Notes under the pieces: generated by a model
The model's input: only the letters and a program-made list of their open reading frames with translations
Databases searched by the model: none
Told to the model about the DNA's origin: nothing
Shown: piece by piece, positions 40,453 through 48,287 of the stretch
How the letters are laid out: every line of letters starts with the position of its first letter
Numbering within the stretch: position 1 is the stretch's first letter
Program-made: the position numbers and the translations under genes
NCBI GenBank assembly: GCA_964615375.1
Contig: CAZTOW010000007.1
Span: forward strand, 186,001-250,000
From: CAZKWG01 sp964615375
Lineage (GTDB): Bacteria > Myxococcota_A > UBA796 > CAZKWG01
Direction of reading: 5' to 3'
DNA: 64,000 bases

Positions 40453-42876
40453 ATGCTCTACCTGGACAACCCCATCGGCGCGATGCACGGCTTGATGGTC
40501 TATCGCGACCACGCCAACCCCAGGCTGTTCTACTACATGTCGGAGCGCCCGCGCATCTCCAAGACCGCGCAGGGCAGGCCCGAGATGAGCCTGATCAAGT
40601 ACAAGCGCGACCTGACGGACAACCCCGCATTTGATCCAACTCAAACAAAATCCCTCGGGGGCGGTCTGTTCACCTTCACCGTGGACCTGGGGGTGGACGC
40701 GAGCGTGCTGAGCGCGGTCCGCTCCGAGCTCAGCCGGCGGGTCAGCGGCGAGATCAACCTGAGCCCCATCCAGTTCCGGGGCGGGACGGTCCGCCTGTCC
40801 ACGACGAAGAAGGCCACGGAGGAGGAGGGCGGCGGCGCGAGCTCGGGCTTCGCCTTCTTCGAGGAGGTGCTGGGCGCCACCGTGCCCACGCTGCTGGGCG
40901 ACAACCGCGCCGTCTTCTCCATCGTGCTCACGCAGGAGGGCGCGACCCTCATCGAGGAGGCGCTCAAGACCGGGATCAGCCCGGTGGGCGTCATCTACGA
41001 GCTCAACACGCTGGCCATGCGCCCGGCCTTCCACGTCAAGGTGGTCGCCGAGTACTCGCGGATCTACGAGCACTTCGAGCTGGAGATGGGGATCCGCAGC
41101 CGCGTGGGCCGCACCGCGATGGCCGCCGAGATCAACGACGCCTGGCAGAAGCTGGTGGAGCTGGGCGCCATCCGCATCGAGGTGCTCCAGTTCACCGACG
41201 ACGACGACCTGAAGAAGCAGGCCGCCGACGCGCTGGCCTGGTTCCAGACGGAGCTGCTCAAGGACTTCTTCAAGAGCAACCTCCAGCCCCCGAGCTTCAT
41301 GGCCCGCGGCTCGGGCCAGGGCATGCTCGCCCAGCTCAACACCCTCTTCGGCGCGCTCCAGAGCGGGCAGGCCGGCGCGTCCAGCACCCCGCGCCTGGGC
41401 GATCCGGCCCCGCAGGGTCAGTCCGCCCCTCCCCCCACGACGCAGCGCGACGGCGTCACCTCCACCAGCCAGGTGAACCAGTCCGCCCAGACCCAGACCC
41501 AGGGCCAGGGCGACGAGCTCCAGGTGGCCTTCTCGCTGAAGCACTACCGCCAGGAGGAGCTGAAGCGGCGGGAGATGGACTACTCCATGCAGACGGCGGT
41601 CTCCTGGGACTTCGGCGCGCAGGGCATGTTCGACACCATCACCCGCGGGCTCGACCCGCAGCGCGTGATCGCGGAGATCGACCTGGACGACGAGTTCTTC
41701 GACCGCATCCTGGTGGACGTGGCGGTGGTCGACGACATGGCGGCGGTGGGCGTCTCCGCGCTCACGGTGAACATGGAGTACCCGGGCGAGGCCACCGGAT
41801 CGGGCGAGCCCGAGCACCGGGACGGCTGGAGCTTCCAGCCCGGCCAGGTGCCCCCCCGGCAGTTCATGTGCTCGCTCAACGCCCGGAAGGACCTCAGCTA
41901 TCGCTACCGGGTGGACGTGAGCTTCGGCCCCGGCGCGCCCTGGGAGGGGAGCGCCGCCACCGTCCACAGCGGCTGGGTCGTCTCGCGGGCGCGGCAGCTC
42001 ACGGTCAACGCCCTCGACCACCTGAGCCTGCTGGAGGTGCGCGTGGTCCCCGGTCGGCTCCGCGCCGAGCTCGTCGAGCAGGTGCAGGTCGAGCTCCGCT
42101 ACGAGGGCGCCGGCCAGCCGCTCTCGGAGACCTGGCTCCTGAAGCCGGGCGCGGAGGAGCGCTCCTGGAAGATCCGGTTGAACGCCGAGGACCCGCGCAG
42201 CTTCTCCTACAAGCTGACTTACAACCTGGCGGGCGGTGCGCGCCTGAGCGCCGACTGGGTCCGCACGGACACGCCGACGGTGGTGGTGGACGACCCCTTC
42301 CAGGGGAGCCTGAAGCTGCGCCTGATCCCCATGCTGGACGCGAGCGAGCTGATCGAGGCGATGGTGGAGCTGCGCTACACCGACCCCACGACCGGCTTCA
42401 CCCTGCGCAAGCAGCACATCTTCAACCCGAGCGCGATGAGCCCGGTCTCCGTGGAGATCCCCACGCTGGCCGCCAGCCCCGGCGCCTACGCCTACGACAT
42501 CACCGTGGTCCGCACCGACGGCCAGGTGCTGACCAGCGCCGTGGACAACGCCGAGGGTCCCGCCGTGCTGGTCACCGACGGCCGGGGCGCGCTGCGCGCG
42601 GTCACGGTCCGCCTCCTGGACGCCGGTCTGGGCTCCGCCGGGCTGGTGGCCGTGCGCGTCGCCCTCACCGGGCCCGGGTCCAGCCCCGAGACCGACGAGG
42701 TGCTGTTCACGCCCAGCCAGGTCGAGGACCGCCGCGTGTCCGTGGTCGTGCCGCAGGGGACGCCCAGCTTCTCCTACCGCTACAAGGTCACGGGCTACAC
42801 GGCGAGCGGCGTGGAGATCGCCGGCGCCAGCGGGCAGACGGACCAGGGCGTGCTGCTGGTGGCGCTGCCGCGCTGA
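40453..42876 (+). CDS. RDxxDP-family large paralogue M
   Basis: 807 aa. Signature GLMVYRDHANPRLFYYMSERPRI near residues 13-35 with MSLIKYKRDLTDNPAFDPTQ; Asn replaces Asp of DP. The middle domain is canonical: FSIVLTQEGATLIEEAL, VGVIYELNTLAMRPAFHVKV, LLKDFFKSNLQPP. A Gln/Thr/Ser/Pro-rich linker is at about 310-350, followed by LQVAFSLKHYRQEELKRREMDYSM. The C-terminal beta repeats include VQVELRYEGAGQPLSETWLL and AMVELRYTDPTTGFTLRKQHIF. It is the only family member transcribed with the subtilase, which ties the paralogue array to proteolysis. It converges with the SH3/C39-like gene, five bases between the coding regions. Confidence 0.88.
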   Translation: MLYLDNPIGAMHGLMVYRDHANPRLFYYMSERPRISKTAQGRPEMSLIKYKRDLTDNPAFDPTQTKSLGGGLFTFTVDLGVDASVLSAVRSELSRRVSGEINLSPIQFRGGTVRLSTTKKATEEEGGGASSGFAFFEEVLGATVPTLLGDNRAVFSIVLTQEGATLIEEALKTGISPVGVIYELNTLAMRPAFHVKVVAEYSRIYEHFELEMGIRSRVGRTAMAAEINDAWQKLVELGAIRIEVLQFTDDDDLKKQAADALAWFQTELLKDFFKSNLQPPSFMARGSGQGMLAQLNTLFGALQSGQAGASSTPRLGDPAPQGQSAPPPTTQRDGVTSTSQVNQSAQTQTQGQGDELQVAFSLKHYRQEELKRREMDYSMQTAVSWDFGAQGMFDTITRGLDPQRVIAEIDLDDEFFDRILVDVAVVDDMAAVGVSALTVNMEYPGEATGSGEPEHRDGWSFQPGQVPPRQFMCSLNARKDLSYRYRVDVSFGPGAPWEGSAATVHSGWVVSRARQLTVNALDHLSLLEVRVVPGRLRAELVEQVQVELRYEGAGQPLSETWLLKPGAEERSWKIRLNAEDPRSFSYKLTYNLAGGARLSADWVRTDTPTVVVDDPFQGSLKLRLIPMLDASELIEAMVELRYTDPTTGFTLRKQHIFNPSAMSPVSVEIPTLAASPGAYAYDITVVRTDGQVLTSAVDNAEGPAVLVTDGRGALRAVTVRLLDAGLGSAGLVAVRVALTGPGSSPETDEVLFTPSQVEDRRVSVVVPQGTPSFSYRYKVTGYTASGVEIAGASGQTDQGVLLVALPR

Positions 42877-42881
42877 GCAGA

Positions 42882-44171
42882 TCAGCCAGGGCGCAGGCGG
42901 ATCGCCTCGGGGGTCAGCAGCTCCCGGCGCAGCCGCTCGCGCTCCACCGCGGAGGATCGGTCGGGGACCAGGCCCCTGCGCTTCGGGTTGGAGGTCTGCT
43001 CGTCCACGATGGCCGGGAGGGTCGTGAAGATCAGCCTGGGCGGCTGACCCGGCGTGTGCGAGACCGGCATCTTCGGGTACCACAGCTTCGCCAGCCAGTG
43101 CATGGTGTGGCGCTCGACCTCCTCCCAGGTCCACAGCACGTCGTCCCCGACCAGCACGCCCGACTTCTGGTAGGGGTTGACCGCGCTGAAGCCGTAGTCG
43201 GCCCCCGACTCCAGCTCGCTGCGACCATAGGGGTCGTCCACCACGAGCCCGTCGTCGGTGACCGCCTGGAGGCGCACGATGTGGCCCGTGATGCTCAGGA
43301 TCACGGCGCCGCCGCTCCGGAGGATGGCCCTCACGGTGTCCTTCCACCAGGCCCTCCCCTCGCAGAAGTCGGAGCCCTTGACGAAGACGACGTCCGCGCC
43401 GACCTTCTGCGCGACCCCGCCCCAGCCCTCCGCCTTCCAGCGCTCGGGCAGGCCGTTGTCCACGCGCACCTTCTCCAGCGCGTCCTCGTACTGCATCTCC
43501 GGGTGTGGGTTGGAGTAGCCCATGTAGCTGAGGGCCATGGCCAGGGCGGTGAGGTTGCACATCCGGCCGTTCGGGATCTCCACCAGATCGCCATTCGCCT
43601 CCTTGGAGGCGTTGTCGCGCTGGCTCGCGTAGAGGACGCGCGCCTGGAGGGCCTCGTAGGCGTCCTCGCGCTGGACCTTGTCGTCCAGCTCTCCGATCCG
43701 CGCCCGCTCCGCCTTCAGCTCCTCCGGGCTCAGCGGCGGCACCACGGGGGGCGCGGGCTCGGGCGGCTCGGCGGTGTAGCTGGCGCCCACCCAGGCGACC
43801 TGCTCCTCGTACAGGATGCGCAGCCAGGTCCCGCTGAGGCCCGTCACGGTCAGCTCCTCGTTCCGGAAGACGACCCCGATCACGTTGTCGCCCATGGCGG
43901 GCTCGGCGCGCACGTTGAGGTTGTCCGTGTCCACGACGACGCTGGTCCAGGCGAGATCGAGGCGCCAGGCCGGGTTCAGGAGGGTGTTGGAGATGTAGCC
44001 CGTGGTCCCGTCGTAGCGGGCGAGGATCCAGCCCCGCGCGTTCCCTCCCAGCGTCACCCCTGCCCCCTTGGGGACGACGCGGAGGACGTTGCCCGTCGCC
44101 ATCTCCGGCGTCGCGCGCAGGTTGGCATCTGAGGTCGTGGTGGTCGTGACGTTGAAGAGCGGGCTGGACAT
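42882..44171 (-). CDS. SH3-domain protein with C39-like peptidase fold
   Basis: 429 aa. Two bacterial SH3 domains at about 12-65 (ANLRATPEM..GNVLRVVPKG, GWILARYDGTTGYISNTLL) and 77-132 (LNVRAEPAMGDNVIG, WLRILYEEQVAWVGASY). After a Pro-rich linker, residues 195-380 form a papain-like/C39-like domain: Cys205 in RMCNLTALAMAL, His297 in TGHIVRLQAV and Asp313 in VVDDPYG. Proteins of this type are cysteine peptidases or transglutaminase-like enzymes; SH3 domains usually bind cell-wall peptides. It has no signal peptide, like the other proteins of the locus. ATG 44171 follows GGAGGTGTGA. Confidence 0.82.
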   Translation of the reverse strand: MSSPLFNVTTTTTSDANLRATPEMATGNVLRVVPKGAGVTLGGNARGWILARYDGTTGYISNTLLNPAWRLDLAWTSVVVDTDNLNVRAEPAMGDNVIGVVFRNEELTVTGLSGTWLRILYEEQVAWVGASYTAEPPEPAPPVVPPLSPEELKAERARIGELDDKVQREDAYEALQARVLYASQRDNASKEANGDLVEIPNGRMCNLTALAMALSYMGYSNPHPEMQYEDALEKVRVDNGLPERWKAEGWGGVAQKVGADVVFVKGSDFCEGRAWWKDTVRAILRSGGAVILSITGHIVRLQAVTDDGLVVDDPYGRSELESGADYGFSAVNPYQKSGVLVGDDVLWTWEEVERHTMHWLAKLWYPKMPVSHTPGQPPRLIFTTLPAIVDEQTSNPKRRGLVPDRSSAVERERLRRELLTPEAIRLRPG

Positions 44172-44195
44172 TCACACCTCCATGGAGCCCATCAG

Positions 44196-44220
44196 ACAGG
44201 AAGAGGGCTCCCCTGTCTAC
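44196..44220. promoter_or_regulatory. inverted repeat upstream of the SH3/C39-like gene
   Basis: AGACAGG (44196-44202) and CCTGTCT (44214-44220) are perfect seven-base arms separated by 11 bases, 25 bases upstream of the start at 44171. It could be an operator or a leader hairpin; it also lies within the promoter space of the divergent CobW gene. Confidence 0.35.
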
Positions 44221-44265
44221 ATCGGAGGGCGGGGAGGGGCGGCGCCAGGGATACGATTAATTTGC

Positions 44266-44286
44266 TATTGCAATCAACTCGCAATA
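44266..44286. promoter_or_regulatory. AT-rich inverted repeat before the CobW gene
   Basis: TATTGC (44266-44271) and GCAATA (44281-44286) frame nine bases, in an AT-rich patch 33 bases before the GTG start. COG0523 metallochaperone genes are often controlled by the zinc repressor Zur through AT-rich dyads, so this is a candidate metalloregulator site. It does not match a Zur consensus I can recall exactly. Confidence 0.4.
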
Positions 44287-44318
44287 ATTTCGCCCTCCAC
44301 CCCTCCAAGGAGCCTCTG

Positions 44319-45569
44319 GTGTCTGCCACCTCGACCGATCCGCGCCTCCCCGTCACCGTGCTCTCCGGCTTCCTGGGAGCCGGGAAGACCACCCTCCTCA
44401 ACCGCGTCCTCCACAACCGCGAGGGCCGCCGCGTGGCGGTCATCGTCAACGACATGAGCGAGGTCAACATCGACGCCGCCCTCGTCGAGCGCGGGGGCGC
44501 CGCCCTCTCGCGGACGGAGGAGCGCCTGGTGGAGATGTCCAACGGCTGCATCTGCTGCACGCTGCGCGACGACCTGCTGGCCGAGGTCTCCCGGCTGGCG
44601 AAGGAGGGCCGCTTCGACTACCTGCTCATCGAGTCCACCGGCATCTCCGAGCCCATCCCGGTGGCCCAGACCTTCACCTTCACCGACGAAGAGGGCGTGA
44701 GCCTGAGCGATCTGGCCCGCCTGGACACCATGGTCACGGTGGTGGACGCGGCGCGCTTCCTGGGCGACTACCGCGCGGCCGAGGCGCTGAAGGACCGGGG
44801 CGAGTCGCTGGGCGAGGACGACCACCGCACGGTGACCGACCTGCTGGTGGACCAGGTGGAGTTCGCCGACGTGATCGTGCTGAACAAGCTGGACCGGGTG
44901 GACGAGGAGGGCGCGCGGGAGGTGGAGGCCGTGATCCGGGCGCTCAACCCTGGGGCGCGCGTCCTGCCCGCCCGGCACGCCGACGTGCCGCTCTCCGCGG
45001 TGCTGGACACCGGGCTCTTCGACTACGAGCGCGCGGAGTCCTCGGCGGGCTGGATCCGGGAGCTTCAGGGCCAGCACACGCCCGAGACCCAGACCTACGG
45101 CATCTCCAGCTTCGTCTATCGGGAGCGGCGGCCTTTCGACGCCGAGCGCCTGCACGCCCTCTTCGACGACGAGGCCGTCTGGGACCGCGTGCTGCGATCC
45201 AAGGGCTTCTTCTGGGTCGCCGCCAGCCACGCCGTCGCCTACGAGTGGGCGCAGGCCGGCGGCTCCCGGGCCGTAGACGCGCGCGGCTACTGGTGGGCGG
45301 CCATCCCGCGGGAGCACTGGGACCACCCCGACGGCGAGCGGCCCGACCAGTCCCCGCGCTGGGACCCTCGCTACGGCGACCGCGAGCAGCAGCTCGTCTT
45401 CATCGGCCAGGGCCTCGACGAGGCCGAGATCCGCGCCCGCCTGGACGCCTGCCTGCTGGACGCGAAGCTCGCCGCGGAGGACAGCGCCGCCTGGGCCGCG
45501 CTGCCCAACCCCTTCCCGCCGCTGGTTGAGGAGGAGGAGGAGGGGGCGGAGGAAGAGGCGGAGGAGTAG
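44319..45569 (+). CDS. CobW/COG0523-family GTP-dependent metallochaperone
   Basis: 416 aa from GTG 44319, which has AAGGAG seven bases upstream; an earlier in-frame TTG (44262) gives a non-family N-terminus. P-loop GFLGAGKTT at 17-25, the diagnostic metal-binding GCICC at 76-80, ESTGISEP and NKLD for GTP binding, then a CobW C-terminal domain (ISSFVYRERRPFDAERLHALF, RSKGFFWVA, REQQLVFIGQGLDEAEIRARLDACLL). A tail of Glu residues follows. The family uses GTP hydrolysis to deliver a metal, mainly zinc, to client enzymes under limitation. It stands alone, divergent from the SH3/C39-like gene and convergent with the tRNAs. Confidence 0.93.
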   Translation: MSATSTDPRLPVTVLSGFLGAGKTTLLNRVLHNREGRRVAVIVNDMSEVNIDAALVERGGAALSRTEERLVEMSNGCICCTLRDDLLAEVSRLAKEGRFDYLLIESTGISEPIPVAQTFTFTDEEGVSLSDLARLDTMVTVVDAARFLGDYRAAEALKDRGESLGEDDHRTVTDLLVDQVEFADVIVLNKLDRVDEEGAREVEAVIRALNPGARVLPARHADVPLSAVLDTGLFDYERAESSAGWIRELQGQHTPETQTYGISSFVYRERRPFDAERLHALFDDEAVWDRVLRSKGFFWVAASHAVAYEWAQAGGSRAVDARGYWWAAIPREHWDHPDGERPDQSPRWDPRYGDREQQLVFIGQGLDEAEIRARLDACLLDAKLAAEDSAAWAALPNPFPPLVEEEEEGAEEEAEE

Positions 45570-45686
45570 GGGGGAGTCTGGGCTTCGACGACCAGGTCAA
45601 GGCAGGCCCGGCCTCTCCTCCTGGGCGGAAGAGCGGGTCCCCTCCCCCGCGTCCCCTCCCCCGCGCGCGGAGCGCGGCCCGGAGGC

Positions 45687-45705
45687 CGGCTCGCCTGGCG
45701 AGCCG
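45687..45705. terminator. perfect hairpin between CobW gene and tRNAs
   Basis: CGGCTCGCC-T-GGCGAGCCG has nine-base perfect arms, located between the convergent CobW and tRNA-Ala genes. It probably ends transcription from one or both sides, though no U-tract is present. Confidence 0.5.
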
Positions 45706-45730
45706 AACGCCGGAGGGCAAGCCAGAAAAG

Positions 45731-45803
45731 TGGAGACGAGGGGACTCGAACCCCTGACATCCTGCTTGCAAAGCAGGCGCTCTCCCAGCTGAGCTACGCC
45801 CCC
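45731..45803 (-). tRNA. tRNA-Ala (anticodon TGC)
   Basis: 73 bases forming a full cloverleaf. Acceptor GGGGGCG pairs with CGTCTCC, and the D-arm contains AGCTCAGCTGGGAGAGC. The anticodon stem CTGCT encloses loop TTTGCAA (anticodon at 45770-45768). The T-arm is AGGGGTTCGAGTCCCCT and the discriminator is A. The CCA end is not encoded. It lies 56 bases downstream of tRNA-Ile. Confidence 0.96.
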
Positions 45804-45859
45804 GCGGCGCGCCACGCGGATCACACGGCGCAGGGCTCGCGACAGGGGGGGAAGTGTGG

Positions 45860-45933
45860 TGGGCCCGGGCTGACTTGAACAGCCGACCTCGCGCTTATCA
45901 GGCGCGCGCTCTAACCAGCTGAGCTACGAGCCC
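45860..45933 (-). tRNA. tRNA-Ile (anticodon GAT)
   Basis: 74 bases with acceptor GGGCTCG/CGGGCCC, D-arm AGCTCAGCTGGTTAGAGC and anticodon loop CTGATAA. The T-arm is built around GGCTGTTCAAGTCAGCC, with discriminator A. No CCA is encoded. The Ile-then-Ala order is that of the 16S-23S rRNA spacer, but a protein gene, not 16S rRNA, lies upstream and no 23S follows. Confidence 0.96.
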
Positions 45934-45963
45934 ACACTCCCGCTTTCCAGCGAGCCGCACCTC

Positions 45964-45990
45964 ATTATCGCCGGGACTGCACGGCGTCAA
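45964..45990 (-). promoter_or_regulatory. sigma-70-type promoter of the tRNA pair
   Basis: On the minus strand TTGACG (45990-45985) and GATAAT (45969-45964) are separated by 15 bases; one or two bases of register shift give near-ideal spacing. The -10 lies about 30 bases before the tRNA-Ile 5' end. This is the best -35/-10 pair I saw in the window. Confidence 0.6.
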
Positions 45991-46011
45991 GGGCGCGGCT
46001 CGCGAGATCGC

Positions 46012-48273
46012 TCAGAGCTCCCCATCCTCGGCCTGGAAGCCGTTGGGCGTGCCGTCGGAGAGGGCGCAGTCGGGATCCTGGGCGTCGGAGAGGGTGTCCC
46101 CGTCGTTGTCCAGGCCGTCGTAGCAGGTCAGCACCAGGTCCTCGGAGGCGTCGGGCTCGCTGTCCTCGGCGTCGAAGTTCGGGTACTCGCAGCCGGGGTC
46201 GTTCAGATCGGTGTAGCCGTCGCCGTCGTCGTCGGCGCCGTCCGCGCAGCCGTCGCGGCCCACGGGGGCCTCCACGGTGCCGTCGGCGCCCTTCTCCGCG
46301 CAGTAGGGGTCGCCCGCGTCGATGAGCCCGTCGCCGTCGTCGTCGCTGCCGTTGTTGCAGGCGTCGGCGCCGTAGCCCAGCTCGTCCTCGCCCGTCTCGC
46401 AGTCGGGGTCGTCGCGATCCGTCCAGCCGTCGCCGTCGTCGTCCGCCTCGTTGCAGCAGCCGAGGTCCACGGTCTCGCCGCTCTCGGAGAGGCCGGCGAT
46501 GCACTCGCAGTCCTCGTCGTCCTCGTAGCCGTCGTTGTCGTTGTCGCGGCCGTCCGAGCAGTTGTCCTCGCCGTCGGTGGCGTCCTCGCAGACGGAGTCC
46601 TCACGGTCGATCTTGTCGTCGCCGTCGTTGTCCTGACCGTCGTTGCAGGTGTAGTCGGAGTAGCCGACCTCCTCGGTGCCGTCGCGCAGGCAGTCGGGGT
46701 CCTCGTCGTCGGTCCAGCCGTCGCCGTCGTTGTCCAGGCAGTCGCCGCAGCCGTCCTGGTCCCGCGGGTTCGCCCAGCCCGACGCGCCGAGCTCGGCGTT
46801 CACGAAGGCGAAGACCACGTCGCCCTTGCTGGTCTCGATGTGGTACTCGACGACGCGCGAGACCGAGAGCAGCAGGTAGGCGTAGTTGACGGTGGCGGGG
46901 TTGGACAGGCGCGTGCCGCCAAAGTTCGTGTTGATGCTGGGGAACTCGTAGAGGACCCAGGCGGGGACCTCCAGGGCGCCGGCGCCGTCGTTGACCTCCA
47001 GCGTGGCGCGGGCGGAGTAGCCCTCCAGGCCGAGCCAGGAGAAGGCGCCGTAGATGAGGGAGGCGTTCACGTAGACGCGCACGTCCTTGATGACGCCGCC
47101 GTCCTGGTTGAGCGCGCGCGCCTCCTCGAGCAGCGCGTCCTCGTCGAGCTCTGACGGAGCCCACTCCCAGCGCAGCGCGGTCTCGTCGAGGGTGGTGTTC
47201 CCGTCGCCGTCGGCGTCGAAGCAGGTGTTCACGCCGTAGCCGCCCCAGAGGGGCTCGTTCTCCTCGTCGCCGGAGACCTGGAAGCCCTGGGTGCCGCGCA
47301 GCGCGAAGCGCTCGGGGAGGATGAGGTGGATGTCCCCGTCCTCGCCGCCGAGGTCCAGGACGACCTCCGCCGCCGCGTCGTCATCGTCCTCGCTGCCGAT
47401 GGGGTCGAAGGAGTAGCCCTCGTCGTCCACCAGGGGCCAGTCGGCGCGGTAGGCGGGCGCGCGCACGAGGGCGGCGGGCTCCTTGCAGAATTTGACGGTG
47501 GAGAGCTGGTAGTTGAGCTTTTCGTCCGGCTCGTCGCAGGAGTCGCCGCCGCGGACCACGCCGCCGATGGTGTAGGCGTCGAGGATCTCGCCGTCCGCCG
47601 TCCCGCCGGTGTAGGTGAAGTCGTAGGTGGGCCGGTAGCAGTACTCCTCGCCCTTCCACCCAGGGTTGTAGAGCGTGAAGCTGTCGCCGATGTCCGTGCG
47701 CAGGTCGTCCACCCACTCCGCGTAGAGCGCGGTGTCAGGGATCTCCAGCTTCCACTCCCCGGCCGTGTCCGAGGCGCCCCAGTAGCCGACCACCGGCGTG
47801 TGGACGCGCGGGTAGGCGATCTCGTAGAACTCCGCGCCGCCGTCGAAGGTGTAGTCCCCGGCGAAGCTGTACTCCGAGACCATCACGTAAGCGGTCTGGC
47901 CGTCGGTGATCTCGTCCACCTCGTAGGTGTAGCCGTCGTCCAGCGTGGCCTGCCCGTCGGGCGTGCCAACCGTGATGTCCACCGGGCCGCCCTCGATGGG
48001 GCCGTGCGGGGCCTCGACCACGATCTCGCTGTCGGAGACGGAGAGGACCTTGGCGTTCCGCCCGCCGAAGACGACCATGATCTGGCCGGCGTCGTCGCCG
48101 AAGTGGGCGCCCTGGATGGTGAGCGTCTGGCCGCCGACGTTGCCGCGCTCCTCGTCCGGGGAGACGCCGTTGATGACGGGGGCGGTGGCGCCCTCGTCGT
48201 AGTAGGGGGGGTTGTCGCCCAGGCCGGTGGGGCCGCAGGCGCTGAGGAGCAGGAGGAGGATTCGGGCGTTCAT
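46012..48273 (-). CDS. lipoprotein with IPT/TIG domain and calcium-binding Asp/Cys repeats
   Basis: 753 aa from ATG 48273 behind AGGAG. Lipobox MNARILLLLLSAC. Residues about 30-118 are an IPT/TIG Ig-like domain (APVINGVSPDEERGNVGGQTLTIQGAHFG, ADDGYTY-type end). A central region of about 370 residues is unassigned. Residues from about 510 to the end hold about eight C-x-D/N-G-x-D-N/D-D-G-D-G-x-x-D-x-x-D-P-x-C units, joined by short linkers (LGYGADACN, DLGCCNEAD). These loops bind calcium and are common in large surface proteins of this bacterial group. It is likely exposed on the outer membrane and is the last gene of a four-gene envelope operon. Confidence 0.85.
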   Translation of the reverse strand: MNARILLLLLSACGPTGLGDNPPYYDEGATAPVINGVSPDEERGNVGGQTLTIQGAHFGDDAGQIMVVFGGRNAKVLSVSDSEIVVEAPHGPIEGGPVDITVGTPDGQATLDDGYTYEVDEITDGQTAYVMVSEYSFAGDYTFDGGAEFYEIAYPRVHTPVVGYWGASDTAGEWKLEIPDTALYAEWVDDLRTDIGDSFTLYNPGWKGEEYCYRPTYDFTYTGGTADGEILDAYTIGGVVRGGDSCDEPDEKLNYQLSTVKFCKEPAALVRAPAYRADWPLVDDEGYSFDPIGSEDDDDAAAEVVLDLGGEDGDIHLILPERFALRGTQGFQVSGDEENEPLWGGYGVNTCFDADGDGNTTLDETALRWEWAPSELDEDALLEEARALNQDGGVIKDVRVYVNASLIYGAFSWLGLEGYSARATLEVNDGAGALEVPAWVLYEFPSINTNFGGTRLSNPATVNYAYLLLSVSRVVEYHIETSKGDVVFAFVNAELGASGWANPRDQDGCGDCLDNDGDGWTDDEDPDCLRDGTEEVGYSDYTCNDGQDNDGDDKIDREDSVCEDATDGEDNCSDGRDNDNDGYEDDEDCECIAGLSESGETVDLGCCNEADDDGDGWTDRDDPDCETGEDELGYGADACNNGSDDDGDGLIDAGDPYCAEKGADGTVEAPVGRDGCADGADDDGDGYTDLNDPGCEYPNFDAEDSEPDASEDLVLTCYDGLDNDGDTLSDAQDPDCALSDGTPNGFQAEDGEL

Positions 48274-48287
48274 GGTGTGCTCCTCGC

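Noticed and set aside
14922..44171. Contractile injection system or prophage
   Set aside because: No sheath, tube, baseplate, spike, LysM or terminase-like protein is recognisable among the genes; the large paralogues do not resemble known phage tail proteins.
45731..45933. Remnant of an rRNA operon
   Set aside because: No 16S or 23S sequence is visible on either side; the flanks are complete protein genes and a dedicated promoter lies just upstream of tRNA-Ile.
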